From assembly GCA_021299735.1 (NCBI GenBank), contig JAJTEM010000002.1, forward strand, positions 1 through 64,000: DNA of 64,000 bases, written 5' to 3'. This stretch comes from Burkholderiales bacterium (GTDB taxonomy: Bacteria > Pseudomonadota > Gammaproteobacteria > Burkholderiales > Burkholderiaceae_B). A program made the position numbers and the translations under genes. How positions within the stretch are numbered: position 1 is the first letter of the stretch; every line of letters starts with the position of its first letter. The notes beneath the pieces are model-generated. The model saw only the letters and a program-made list of their open reading frames with translations. It had not been told where the DNA came from and searched no databases. Shown piece by piece: positions 41,062-50,526 of this stretch.

Positions 41062-44000
41062 AAATTACCCGGGCAGCGAAATTGTCTTAGCTCATTCAGT
41101 CTCAAGGGATTGAAGGCTGAATTCGCGAGCACCTCAAATTCAAATTGTTTGCCGTCCAGATTGAAGGTGGCCTTGAATTTTTCAGGGCGTTCCGTATTCT
41201 GAATTTGGGCGGCATCAAACAGGCGGAACAGTGCCCAAGGGCCGTTGTAAGTTTTGTGTGTGCCCTCGGAGGCACGAATGCGCAAGGTTGTTGAGGGAGC
41301 CTGTCCTCCCCATTGAATTTTGTGCGTAGGCTGAAACTGTTTTGAAAACATTTTCAGGTCGCCATTCGTTTCAAGGTAAAACACGTCATTCGGATTGCTC
41401 GCATTGATCAGGCGCATCTCGACATCAAAGTTTGCGGTGGGTTTATTGCCCTGAAAAAACACATCGCGAATTCGCGCAGCACGTTGAAATTGCACCAGTG
41501 AGGGGTTGGCTTGTGGCGCTGTGCCGTCACTGAGAGGTTTCAGGGTCCAATTGGCACCACCAGTGTCCACCACACTGGCCAGGCGACTTGAGAAGAACTG
41601 GTCCATCAGGCCACCAGGCCCGAAAAAACGGGCGAAGTCGTCTGTCAGCACATCCAGCCCCGAACCTGCGTGAATTGGGTAACGGTTGGCTACCGTACGC
41701 ATGCACACCTCTTGCAGTGGTCGCAGGTCAGCCGTTAAATTTGCACGCTCTGCAGCACGCCCTTGGGCGCTGCCTTGTCCTGCCAATTGCCCAACAATAG
41801 CCCGCACTGGTTCAGGCAGTACTCCAGCACTCACTTGCAGTGAATCCATGGCAGCTGGCGGTGGTGGCGGTACCTTGCTTTTCTTTGCGCTGGATATGGC
41901 GGCCAGTTGTGCATACAGGTCGTTCAACAAGGTTGCCACTTGGCCATAGGCGGGCGGATTGCCCTCGAACAGGTTGTTGATGTTGCTGAAGTGCTCGTCG
42001 ACCAGTTGCTCAAGCGGCGCTTCAAAGTTAACCGGTTTGAAGTCTGAGCCAGCCAGTAGTGCCACGTTGGGCGACAGCGCTTGGTTGGCTTTCTGGTTGG
42101 CCAGTGCTTCGGTTTTGTCGCCCGCCTTGTTGACCGCTGATGCAAGTCGCGTGTTGTTGGAAACACCTTCAAGAAACTTCTTCAGTGGCGATTGTGGCGA
42201 TGCCAGAATTCTGGCCAAATCCACTGCCTGGTCAAATTGTGCCGGCTTTTGAATTTGAACATCTTTCAGGTAAGTGTCCCAGGTGCGGATGTAGTCCCGA
42301 ATGTATAACCTCCGCGCCTGATTCATCAGCATGGTTGAATCCGGTTCGCTGTTTCCGGTTGAACTCTCTCCCATCACCCAGGCGGATTCTTCACGCAAAC
42401 GGTTAGCTTCAATCGGCAGTTTCGGCAAAAAATAACTGACATAACCCGGACGTGTATACAGTGCATCAACGCCTTCATTCAGGGATTGGCCACTGGGCCG
42501 GTTAAAAATACCGGCAGCACTAACCCCCACAGTTTTGATCAGGTTGAAATCAGTGCCGGGTTCAGGTTTGTAAAAACGAACCATTCGCCGGTACAGCCTT
42601 TCATCCAGCGCATTAGTGCCAATAATTTGGCGTGCCGTATTAATCAGCTCCTGGTCTTTGGGTGGCAGGTTTTCCGGTGCGCCCATTTGAATTGCGGCCT
42701 GCAGGTGTTCGCTGGCTGATTGGCGCAAGTCGGGTTCGTAGGCTCTGAAAATATTCTGCTGCCAGTCGTACACCACCCAGGTTGAAAGTGCTTCTACATC
42801 AAAGTGTTCGGGCGTGTAAATCATCACATAAGCTTTTAGTGATTCATAGGCCAGCTCCATGTCCTGATTCAGGGCATCACGCAAGCGATCCTCAAGGCGC
42901 TTGGCTACGCGCGGCATCAGCGCATTCGAAAGGGCGTTTCGATAAGCCAGCAGTTCAGCCTGCTGCAGCTTGTCATCCTGGTTCAGCCCCAGCTTGTATG
43001 TAAGGGAATCGGGACTTGGTTGAGCAACAGCACGCAATTCATCCAGCGCCTTGAACAGTGCCAGTGGCGCTGCCTGAGCTTCAGTTGGCAGGCTTGCTGC
43101 CTGACTGGTCATTGTGGTGCTGCGTTCAAGTGTTTGTGCTATTACCTCGCTGTTGTTGTCATGGCTAATCCACCAACCCAACGATAACAATGCAAATCCG
43201 CCAAAGGCAATGGCAATTGTGCTGAAATAAAAAACCTGTTCAAGCACAGCTTTCTTTTTTACGTAGGCAGCCAGGTGCTGTTCTGCAAACACAACCTGCG
43301 ACAGTACATCCCGAATGAAAAAACTTTTTCCGGGCCCCTTGGCGCCTGCTTCTGGATTTGTATTGCCAGCCATCGCTGATGCGATTCGATCGAACACGTT
43401 ACCATCTTGTGTTCCGCTCGTTAAATACACACCGCGCAGAGTCACCTGCTTTTCAAATGGACTGTCTGCTTGAAATGCCATACTCAGCATGCCTTCGATT
43501 GCCGGTTTTAATTGCGCAACAGCCAAAGGGAATTCAAACAGTTTTGTGCATTTGTTGTTTTGCTCTTCGCGTTCCAGTCGGGCATTTAATTGCAGGCTGA
43601 GCCTATCCACCATTGCACCCAGCGCTTGTGGTAAATCCTTGTGCAAGGTATTTGCAAGTTCGTTGGGGTGCTCAAAATTCACTCCCCATGCTTTCGCACG
43701 TTCAACCTCACTCAAACGTCCGAATGTTTCTTTAAAGCCGCTGAGTAAATCCAGCTTGGTAATCAGCACATACACCGGGGGGCACATGCCAAGCGCACGA
43801 ATCATTTCCTGGAGGCGCAAGGCAATTTTGGCCGCAGTCTCTTTTCGGTTCGCTTCAACATCCAGAAGTTCCTGAATGCTCAAGGTGAGCAATACCCCGT
43901 TCACTGGCTGTTTGGGCCGGTATTTTTTGAGTAAACCCAAAAATGAATTCCAGCCGGCTGCATCGGTGTTTTGATCGGAGTCCTGTGTGGTGAAACGGCC

Positions 44001-44525
44001 TGCTGTGTCAATCAACACAGCGCGGTCAGTAAACCACCAATCACAGTTTCTGGTACCACCTACACCCTTGACCGATTCTTTGCCTAGCGGATCTTGCAGT
44101 GGAAAGCGCAGGCCAGCATTCTTGAGTGCAGTGGTTTTTCCACTGCCAGGCGGGCCAATAATGACATACCAGGGCAATTCGTACAGGCCAGGTTTGCTTA
44201 AGTACCAAGCCTTACGCGTTTGGTGTTGTTTAAGCGTATTCACTGCCTGAGTGAAAATATCTTGCATTTTGGCAGTTTGTACCCGGGATTGTTCATCCTG
44301 GCGTGTCAACCCGGCTTTCAGTGCATGTTCAGCTTTTCGAATTGTCCACCCACGCCAGGCCAGTGGGCCAAACACCAATGCAAACACAAATGCGCTGAGC
44401 AGGCTTCGAACCCAGGTGCTTGAAAAAGGTTGTGAGTCTCCAATTGAAACAATTGGGCCCACTAACCAAATCAAGGCAAGAAAGCCAAAAAAAGCCAACA
44501 GGCTGAGTACGAATCTTAAAAGCAT
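41058..44525 (-). CDS. tssM: Type VI secretion system inner-membrane protein TssM
   Basis: An 1155-residue TssM, the largest subunit of the T6SS membrane complex. Two N-terminal helices (about 3-25 and 42-60) precede a cytoplasmic NTPase domain with Walker A GPPGSGKT (124-131). A third helix lies near residue 430, followed by the long periplasmic region and the C-terminal beta domain that meets TssJ. Some TssM proteins lack Walker A; this one keeps it. It is flanked by tssL (43-base gap) and tagF (4-base overlap). No tssJ gene is near. Confidence 0.96.
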   Translation of the reverse strand: MLLRFVLSLLAFFGFLALIWLVGPIVSIGDSQPFSSTWVRSLLSAFVFALVFGPLAWRGWTIRKAEHALKAGLTRQDEQSRVQTAKMQDIFTQAVNTLKQHQTRKAWYLSKPGLYELPWYVIIGPPGSGKTTALKNAGLRFPLQDPLGKESVKGVGGTRNCDWWFTDRAVLIDTAGRFTTQDSDQNTDAAGWNSFLGLLKKYRPKQPVNGVLLTLSIQELLDVEANRKETAAKIALRLQEMIRALGMCPPVYVLITKLDLLSGFKETFGRLSEVERAKAWGVNFEHPNELANTLHKDLPQALGAMVDRLSLQLNARLEREEQNNKCTKLFEFPLAVAQLKPAIEGMLSMAFQADSPFEKQVTLRGVYLTSGTQDGNVFDRIASAMAGNTNPEAGAKGPGKSFFIRDVLSQVVFAEQHLAAYVKKKAVLEQVFYFSTIAIAFGGFALLSLGWWISHDNNSEVIAQTLERSTTMTSQAASLPTEAQAAPLALFKALDELRAVAQPSPDSLTYKLGLNQDDKLQQAELLAYRNALSNALMPRVAKRLEDRLRDALNQDMELAYESLKAYVMIYTPEHFDVEALSTWVVYDWQQNIFRAYEPDLRQSASEHLQAAIQMGAPENLPPKDQELINTARQIIGTNALDERLYRRMVRFYKPEPGTDFNLIKTVGVSAAGIFNRPSGQSLNEGVDALYTRPGYVSYFLPKLPIEANRLREESAWVMGESSTGNSEPDSTMLMNQARRLYIRDYIRTWDTYLKDVQIQKPAQFDQAVDLARILASPQSPLKKFLEGVSNNTRLASAVNKAGDKTEALANQKANQALSPNVALLAGSDFKPVNFEAPLEQLVDEHFSNINNLFEGNPPAYGQVATLLNDLYAQLAAISSAKKSKVPPPPPAAMDSLQVSAGVLPEPVRAIVGQLAGQGSAQGRAAERANLTADLRPLQEVCMRTVANRYPIHAGSGLDVLTDDFARFFGPGGLMDQFFSSRLASVVDTGGANWTLKPLSDGTAPQANPSLVQFQRAARIRDVFFQGNKPTANFDVEMRLINASNPNDVFYLETNGDLKMFSKQFQPTHKIQWGGQAPSTTLRIRASEGTHKTYNGPWALFRLFDAAQIQNTERPEKFKATFNLDGKQFEFEVLANSAFNPLRLNELRQFRCPGNL

Positions 44526-44568
44526 ATTGAATACCTGGTGTAGTGCGGTATGCGATTCAAAACAATGC

Positions 44569-45936
44569 TTATTGGTTATGAATCAGTGTAATTTCGACAC
44601 GGCGATTTTTCGCTCGGCCTTGTGCGGTGTCATTGGGTGCAATTGGGTTGGCAGCGCCCGCACCTTCAGTGGCAATCGCTGTGTTTGGAAGAAAGGCGGC
44701 TATACGCTGCCCTACATGTTCTGCACGTTCAGCTGAAAGCTGCCAGTTCGATGGAAAGCGAATGGATCGAATAGGTTGATTGTCGGTGTAGCCAGTCACG
44801 GTAATTTGCCCTGGATGCAAGGCCAGTTCTTTGGCCACCTTTTCCACCAGCGGTATGGCGCTCTCGTTCAAATCGGCGCTGCCTGAATTGAATAAACCAT
44901 CGCCAGTCAGTATCACAGTGGACTTGTTGGCAATCTGTTTCAACGTAACCAGCCCAGCGATAATTTCCTCTCGCAGTTGACTCGGTAGTTCAAGTCCTTG
45001 AGTTGCCTGAACGGGTGCACTTTCAATTTGTTGCGGAAATTGGGGCGCGGGAAATTGAATGGATGCGATTTCGGCGAATGCCTGATCCGATTGGCTGTTC
45101 ATGTTGAAATACAATCCGATAAAAAAAAGTGCGCCCAGGGTACTCAATGCGCTAACGGGTAGCCACAATGGAATTTGAAGTATTCGGCGGTTAGGGCGTG
45201 GCGCCTTTGATTCCCAGAATTCAGGATGAAGACTGCCTTGTGATTCCGTGGCATTGGGCTGAACCAAGTGAAAAAGTCGACTTTTTAATTGGGTCAATGC
45301 AATATCACCGCCCTGTTCAACTTTGTATTTTCCTTTGAATCCAAAACTGAGAATGACCGCTGCCACTTCAAGCAAGTTGCGGTTGTCGCTCGGGTTTTGC
45401 ATTAATTTTTGGATTAATGCGAAAACTTTCTCCCCCCCCCAGGTTTCACTGAAAAACTGCAGCAGTAAACTGTGATTGGCCCATTGACCCGATCCACCCC
45501 AGGGTGTGCTGGCTGCTTTCTCATCCATGAATGTGCACAGCATGTAGCGAACAGACAAGCGCTCGGCTTGAGCACAACCTGCCAGTTCCAGTTTTTGATC
45601 CAGTTCAGTTAAGCCTTTTGACAACACAGCCGACAATGCTTTGGTCGACGCAATGTTGCTGAGCTCGCTCACAGTGCCGATCAAGCGAAGCAAGGGACCG
45701 GCGTGAACAAGCAGTTTGTTCTTGCTCGCTGGCGGGTTGGCCTGTAACTGATGCAGCATTTGATCGAAACTGGCCTGTGCTTGCACATCGGGCATTTCAC
45801 TGCTTGAGCTTGCAGGGTTGGATGGCCCCAGAATATTGTCCAGCGATTGAATTGCGTGCGATGCGGGCTTACCAAGGCGAGGTTTGATAATGGTGCGTTC
45901 ACCACCGAGCGCAAAAAACGGATCATTCGGGTTCAC
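44569..45936 (-). CDS. tssL: TssL (DotU/IcmH) with C-terminal OmpA domain
   Basis: A 455-residue inner-membrane protein. An N-terminal cytoplasmic DotU domain (about 50-240) is followed by one membrane helix (about 258-280) and a periplasmic OmpA-like peptidoglycan-binding domain (about 340-455), with VTGYTDNQPI and ERAEHVGQRIA and a terminal KNRRVEITL. This is the extended form that anchors the membrane complex to the wall without a separate TagL. GTG 45936 overlaps the tssK stop in a GTGA; an upstream GTG at 45969 would give 11 more residues. Confidence 0.94.
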   Translation of the reverse strand: MNPNDPFFALGGERTIIKPRLGKPASHAIQSLDNILGPSNPASSSSEMPDVQAQASFDQMLHQLQANPPASKNKLLVHAGPLLRLIGTVSELSNIASTKALSAVLSKGLTELDQKLELAGCAQAERLSVRYMLCTFMDEKAASTPWGGSGQWANHSLLLQFFSETWGGEKVFALIQKLMQNPSDNRNLLEVAAVILSFGFKGKYKVEQGGDIALTQLKSRLFHLVQPNATESQGSLHPEFWESKAPRPNRRILQIPLWLPVSALSTLGALFFIGLYFNMNSQSDQAFAEIASIQFPAPQFPQQIESAPVQATQGLELPSQLREEIIAGLVTLKQIANKSTVILTGDGLFNSGSADLNESAIPLVEKVAKELALHPGQITVTGYTDNQPIRSIRFPSNWQLSAERAEHVGQRIAAFLPNTAIATEGAGAANPIAPNDTAQGRAKNRRVEITLIHNQ

Positions 45937-47297
45937 AGCAAGCGCTCCTGCTCCCGCCGAACTGCCCACAGTTCAAGGCGAAGTTCTGGCAGCTCACCAG
46001 CGTAATGAATGGCCAGGTGGCCTGTTTGTTCCAGCATTTTCCACAAGGGCTCAGTGCGCGTTTCCAGCTGAAAATAAAGATGGTCGGCGTAGTAAGGCAG
46101 CGCGGCGTTGGCCTGTGGAATGTGTTTCAGGCGAATGCCGGGAAGGTTCAGGTTGACCAGGTCACGAAGTTTTTCTACCGGGCCAATTTTCACTGTGCTC
46201 GGGAATTGGCGCTGCACCAGTTCGTCGGGTGCTGCTGCATGAACGGTGAGGTAAAAATGTGCGTCAGCCAGCAAGGTTCGATCGGCAATTTGACCCAGGT
46301 GAACCCCTGCCTGTTTTTGTATCAGTGGAATTTGAATGGCGTGTTGGTCATGAAGCCCTGCCAGTGTATTGCGAATGGCTGTAAAAACAGCATCGAAAGC
46401 CAATTTTAAATTGTCGTGGTCATAGTTGGGCAGGAAGTCCGCTGCCGTGTCGTCGCCATACAGTGTTACTGCCCCCAAGCAAGCTAAAAGTCGCTGGTAA
46501 ATCATCTCGGGATGAACTTGTTTGCTGCGCAGCAGGTGTGCAAACATCAGCCTGTGCTGCACACAGGCTTGAAGCAACAGAAAATCTCCAATCTCCGAAC
46601 TGTTGTGGCTGCCCTTGCGAATTCGCCTTTGCCGCAGTTGGTTGATTTTGCTCTCCAGCAGACCAAGCACCGCTTCTTGTATCTTGCGAATATTGCTGTT
46701 TTTTAATCCGCACAGACAAGGTTCGATGAACCCGTCAAGCACCTGAATTTCTTTGTTTCTGGATTCCTGGAATTCACAGACAGCCAACTGAACGTGGCCT
46801 TCCTGATGAAGGCTATCGGTACTTAAAAAAAGGTTTAACTGCGCAAGCTCAATGTTTGCAGGCTCAAGTTCTGTGTCGTACACACTTGGAATTTCCGCTG
46901 TTTCCGCTTGATATTTTAGCTGGGCGCTCTTGTGTGCAGATGTCTCGTTCGGTGTCCAATCCAAATGCTTGCCAGACCAGTGAGGTTTGGCCAGTGACAG
47001 GTAAACCCTTCCGCTTTTTACAAGATTGGCCAAATCGAGGCAGGGTGGAGCATGGTCCTTGTCTGGAATCGAGAAATAGGTTCCGTCCTTAAAATAACCT
47101 GATGCCTTCAGAATTCCTACTTTGCCAGCCAGTAACAGGTCGGGGTCAAGCTGTAGCTGATTAAAACCGTGGAAATACCCGTGGAAGTGCGCCGTTCGTA
47201 CATGAATTTCATGGTCGAAATAGCGTTCTTGTTGTTGGAAATGTTGAGGTTGGAGAAAGAGACCTTCACTCCAAATTACACGGCTGTTTTTAGTCAT
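45933..47297 (-). CDS. tssK: Type VI secretion baseplate protein TssK
   Basis: A 454-residue TssK, which links the baseplate to the membrane complex. The N-terminus VIWSEGLFLQPQHFQQQERY is diagnostic. The C-terminal part, with IHYAGELPELRLELWAV, binds TssL/TssM. It is the first gene of the leftward operon and overlaps tssL by 4 bases. No SD is visible before ATG 47297. The other baseplate genes (tssE, tssF, tssG) are absent from this window. Confidence 0.95.
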   Translation of the reverse strand: MTKNSRVIWSEGLFLQPQHFQQQERYFDHEIHVRTAHFHGYFHGFNQLQLDPDLLLAGKVGILKASGYFKDGTYFSIPDKDHAPPCLDLANLVKSGRVYLSLAKPHWSGKHLDWTPNETSAHKSAQLKYQAETAEIPSVYDTELEPANIELAQLNLFLSTDSLHQEGHVQLAVCEFQESRNKEIQVLDGFIEPCLCGLKNSNIRKIQEAVLGLLESKINQLRQRRIRKGSHNSSEIGDFLLLQACVQHRLMFAHLLRSKQVHPEMIYQRLLACLGAVTLYGDDTAADFLPNYDHDNLKLAFDAVFTAIRNTLAGLHDQHAIQIPLIQKQAGVHLGQIADRTLLADAHFYLTVHAAAPDELVQRQFPSTVKIGPVEKLRDLVNLNLPGIRLKHIPQANAALPYYADHLYFQLETRTEPLWKMLEQTGHLAIHYAGELPELRLELWAVRREQERLL

Positions 47298-47458
47298 TTA
47301 GGGGGATGAGTTTCACTCTCTGTTGACTTCGATGTATCACTCGTTGGGCTGGTTTTTTCCAAAGGGACTAGACTCCACACCCGAATCGCCAAAAATCCTA
47401 TCACGAGATTTTTTTAAGGTGATTTTTCTACCGTTGCCCTACCTATTCCGGAGTAGCT

Positions 47459-47998
47459 ATGTTCGATAAATGCATTCTGAGGTTTTTTTCAATCGCTTCT
47501 GTCTGTATCGGATTGCACGCACCGTCGTATGCAGACCCCTTGGTGGTTGATTTGGGTAACACAGTTCCAGCCGTTGAGCAGGTCAAGGAAGGTTTGTTTC
47601 CCGAGGAGGCTTGCGAGGAACTCCGCAAGAACGGCTTTAAGTGCATGGGTTTCAAGCCAGCGGTGCGATTTTCAATTCCGAATGCGCACTTCCAGCTGGG
47701 TTCAGCCGAGTTACCGCATGAACTGAAAAAACAGCTTGATGTATTTGCACAGGTGCTCGGCAATCGTCCTTCTGACTCACCTCCCATTCTGGTCACAGGT
47801 CATGCCGATGCCAGTGGTGATGCTGCATTTAATCAGGTTCTTTCAGCTGAGCGTGCCAAAGCCGTTAGAAGTTATTTGATTCAGAAGGGTGTTTCCCCAT
47901 CCTTGTTGAGAATTGAAGGCAAGGGCGCTGAAAAGCTGGCTGATGCCAACAATCCATTTGCTCCTGCAAACCGCCGAGTTGAAATTAGCCGCCAATGA
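47459..47998 (+). CDS. OmpA family periplasmic protein
   Basis: A 179-residue exported protein. The signal peptide is residues 1-25 (ending APSYA). The C-terminal half is an OmpA-like peptidoglycan-binding domain, with FQLGSAELPHELKKQLD, VTGHADASGDAAFNQVLS and ANRRVEIS. A short N-terminal region carries two cysteines (ACEELRKNGFKCMGF). It opens the rightward T6SS operon and overlaps vgrG by 4 bases, so it probably assists the T6SS envelope anchor, though tssL already carries such a domain. SD CCGGAG precedes the ATG. Confidence 0.88.
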   Translation: MFDKCILRFFSIASVCIGLHAPSYADPLVVDLGNTVPAVEQVKEGLFPEEACEELRKNGFKCMGFKPAVRFSIPNAHFQLGSAELPHELKKQLDVFAQVLGNRPSDSPPILVTGHADASGDAAFNQVLSAERAKAVRSYLIQKGVSPSLLRIEGKGAEKLADANNPFAPANRRVEISRQ

Positions 47999-50052
47999 AC
48001 AGACTAATCAGCCTGAGCGGCTCTGCTCCTCTGGATGAGGTTCATTTCAGGTCTGCGCGTCTGCAAGAATCATTGTCTGAAAATAGCGTGGGCTCTGTGT
48101 TTCTGGAATCAGATTCCGCTGTGCTGAGTGCTGATGATTTTCTTGGCAAAAACTTGTGTCTTGCCTACGAAACCCGTGAAAAAACGAAAAGGTATTTTGA
48201 CGGTGTAATTGTTGAAATGGAACAGGTTTCCATGGCCAGCGGCGGGCGTTGCGGCTATCGTCTTGAATTGAAATCGTGGACCTGGTTGTTGGGAAAAAAT
48301 CAGGAGTTTCGCGTTTACCAAAACAAGACAGTACCCACGATTGTTGCAGAGGTAATTGCTCGCCACGGTCATCCGTCTGTGCATTTCTCAGATCGCACTG
48401 TGGGCGCCAAGCGGGTTTGGGAGTACGTGGTTCAGTATGGCGAGAGCGATCTGAATTTCATTCGCCGCATTCTTGAGCAGGAAGGTGTGTATTTCTACTT
48501 TGAGCATGCGGACAGCCGCCACACTCTGGTGCTTGTCGACTCCGCAGGCACTCATGCAGCTTTTCCCGGATACGCCACCCTTAACTACGACCCTGCCGCT
48601 CAGGGCGGTCGACTGACACCCGAAGAAATGATCACCAGCATGTCGCTCAAAAAATCAATTGAGCCACCACGGCATGCACACACCGACTACAACTTCAAAA
48701 CTCCATCCAATTCTTTGCTGGTCAATTCACAAGGCAAGGCTGAAAGCTACAACTCCGCCTATGAGGTGTTTGAATATCCTGGCGAATTTGAGAATGAAGG
48801 TGATGGTGCGCATTACAGTGAACTGCGTCACGAAGAATTGCAGGCACGCCAGCAAACCTTCAACGCGAGCACGTCTGCTCGAGGAGTTGCCACAGGTTTT
48901 TTGCTGGAAACCCAGTGCAAGGACAACCCTGCGTTTTCGAAAAATCTCCTGATCACTGGCACCATGATTTCTGTTCATGAAACAGAGCCAGAAGCCGGCG
49001 GTGGGGCGCAATCCGACTTTGAATGCCGCTTTGAAGCCATAGAGGCCAGCCAGCCCTTCAGGCCAGAGCGAAAGTCCAGAAAGCCCCAGGTAAAAGGCCC
49101 CTTGCCCGCTTTGGTGGTTGGCCCTGAAGGGCGTGAAATACACACAGATGAATTTGGTCGGGTCAAAATTCAATTTTATTGGGACCGATACGGGAAGCGC
49201 AATCAAGACAGTTCATGTTGGGTGCGTGTGGCTTCGCCTGTGGCGGGAAAAGGCTGGGGGTTTATTGCCATTCCGCGCATTGGTCAAGAGGTGGTGGTGT
49301 CTTTCGAGGACGGTGATCCCGATCGCCCCCTGGTGACAGGTGTTGCCTATAACGCTGAGCAAACAGTACCTTACCCTTTGCCTGATCACAAAACCGTGTC
49401 TGGCTGGCGCTCACAATCCAGTGAGAAAGGCTCACCCTCAAACTTCAATGAACTTCGGTTTGAGGACAAAATTGGCAGTGAGTATGTTTGGTTTCAGGCA
49501 GAAAAAGATTACTTGAGCCTGATCAAAAACAACAGCAACACAGAAATCCGCGGTAATTCGCACAACCTTGTTCATGGCAACTTGATTGAAGAAATCAAAG
49601 CCGATGTATCGCGAACAGTGCTGGGTCAACTCAGCCAGCAAATTGAAAAAGCGCTGCATTTAACCGTCAATGATGATCTTCTGGCCAAGGTTCAGGGCTT
49701 ACTGGGTTTGACCAACAACGGGCAAATCGCGATCAGCACAACTGGGCAGTGTTCATTGAAATCCCAAGGCAGCACCGATCTTGACGCCACCGGAAACCTG
49801 AATTTAAGTACTTCAGCCCAAGGCAATTTAAAAGCGGGTTCAAGCCTCAAGTTGACCGCGGGGTCGAGCCTTTCCTTGAATGTGGGTGGTTCATCCATTC
49901 AAATTTCTGCTGCGGGCATTAAATTCAGCGGTCCTACGGTTTCCGTCAACGGAAGTGCCGTGGGTGGTGATGCCTCTGCAGCCTCTCCAAGCCCACCCGA
50001 GAGCGCGCAGGCACCAAAGGTGGTTGAGCCACCGGTCGACCCTATCTCTTGA
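47995..50052 (+). CDS. vgrG: Type VI secretion spike protein VgrG
   Basis: A 685-residue VgrG/TssI trimeric spike. The gp27-like N-terminal half contains YGESDLNFIRRILEQEGVYF. The gp5-like OB fold includes DEFGRVKIQFYWDR and CWVRVASPVAGKGWGF, with IGQEVVVSFEDGDPDRPLV. The C-terminal needle region of short repeats ends near residue 660 in a Ser/Pro-rich tail. There is no extra catalytic domain, so cargo must be carried non-covalently. The DUF4123 adaptor gene follows 15 bases later, suggesting that route. Confidence 0.95.
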   Translation: MNRLISLSGSAPLDEVHFRSARLQESLSENSVGSVFLESDSAVLSADDFLGKNLCLAYETREKTKRYFDGVIVEMEQVSMASGGRCGYRLELKSWTWLLGKNQEFRVYQNKTVPTIVAEVIARHGHPSVHFSDRTVGAKRVWEYVVQYGESDLNFIRRILEQEGVYFYFEHADSRHTLVLVDSAGTHAAFPGYATLNYDPAAQGGRLTPEEMITSMSLKKSIEPPRHAHTDYNFKTPSNSLLVNSQGKAESYNSAYEVFEYPGEFENEGDGAHYSELRHEELQARQQTFNASTSARGVATGFLLETQCKDNPAFSKNLLITGTMISVHETEPEAGGGAQSDFECRFEAIEASQPFRPERKSRKPQVKGPLPALVVGPEGREIHTDEFGRVKIQFYWDRYGKRNQDSSCWVRVASPVAGKGWGFIAIPRIGQEVVVSFEDGDPDRPLVTGVAYNAEQTVPYPLPDHKTVSGWRSQSSEKGSPSNFNELRFEDKIGSEYVWFQAEKDYLSLIKNNSNTEIRGNSHNLVHGNLIEEIKADVSRTVLGQLSQQIEKALHLTVNDDLLAKVQGLLGLTNNGQIAISTTGQCSLKSQGSTDLDATGNLNLSTSAQGNLKAGSSLKLTAGSSLSLNVGGSSIQISAAGIKFSGPTVSVNGSAVGGDASAASPSPPESAQAPKVVEPPVDPIS

Positions 50053-50067
50053 GGTGGGAAGGGGCTG

Positions 50068-50526
50068 ATGTTGTTTGTCTATGGAATCGCGCCTTCCGAA
50101 ATCGTGTTGACTGGCTCGGTCGTGGTGGAATTCCCACCGCTGTCTGGTCGACCCGTGGGTGGAGTCATTCCCGTTGACTGCAAGGTTAGTGTGTTGACTC
50201 TCGCAACTTCTGCTTTGGGAGATAGCACACTTTGGCCTTGGAAGCCCGCTGATCGCGGTTATGTGATTACCTGCCGTAATGCACCATTCTCATTACTGAA
50301 AAATCACCTTCGACAGATTCGTCATTTACAAGATGCATCGGGTTGCAATCAAATTTGGCCCTGGTTCGATCCGCGTTATTTAAAACTTGCATTAAAAGCC
50401 CTGAAAGGGCATCAGCTTGAGAAGCTGTTTGGACCGATTGAGTCCTTTGCATTTGCTACAGCTTCGGGTCTGGAGTTGATGCAACTCAGAGCGGGTGCAC
50501 TACATGTGTCGCAGGTGTCCAGTTGA
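50068..50526 (+). CDS. Compact DUF4123 adaptor protein
   Basis: A 152-residue protein with the core of a DUF4123 domain, the chaperone/adaptor family that loads effectors onto VgrG. APFSLLKNHLRQIRHL and IWPWFDPRYLKLALKAL, then LEKLFGPIESFAF, are the recognisable parts. Family members are usually about 250-300 residues; here the N-terminal lobe is short and degenerate and the C-terminal lobe is missing. SD GGAAGGGG lies before ATG 50068. The stop overlaps the next gene by 3 bases, so that gene's product is the prime candidate for its client. Confidence 0.8.
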   Translation: MLFVYGIAPSEIVLTGSVVVEFPPLSGRPVGGVIPVDCKVSVLTLATSALGDSTLWPWKPADRGYVITCRNAPFSLLKNHLRQIRHLQDASGCNQIWPWFDPRYLKLALKALKGHQLEKLFGPIESFAFATASGLELMQLRAGALHVSQVSS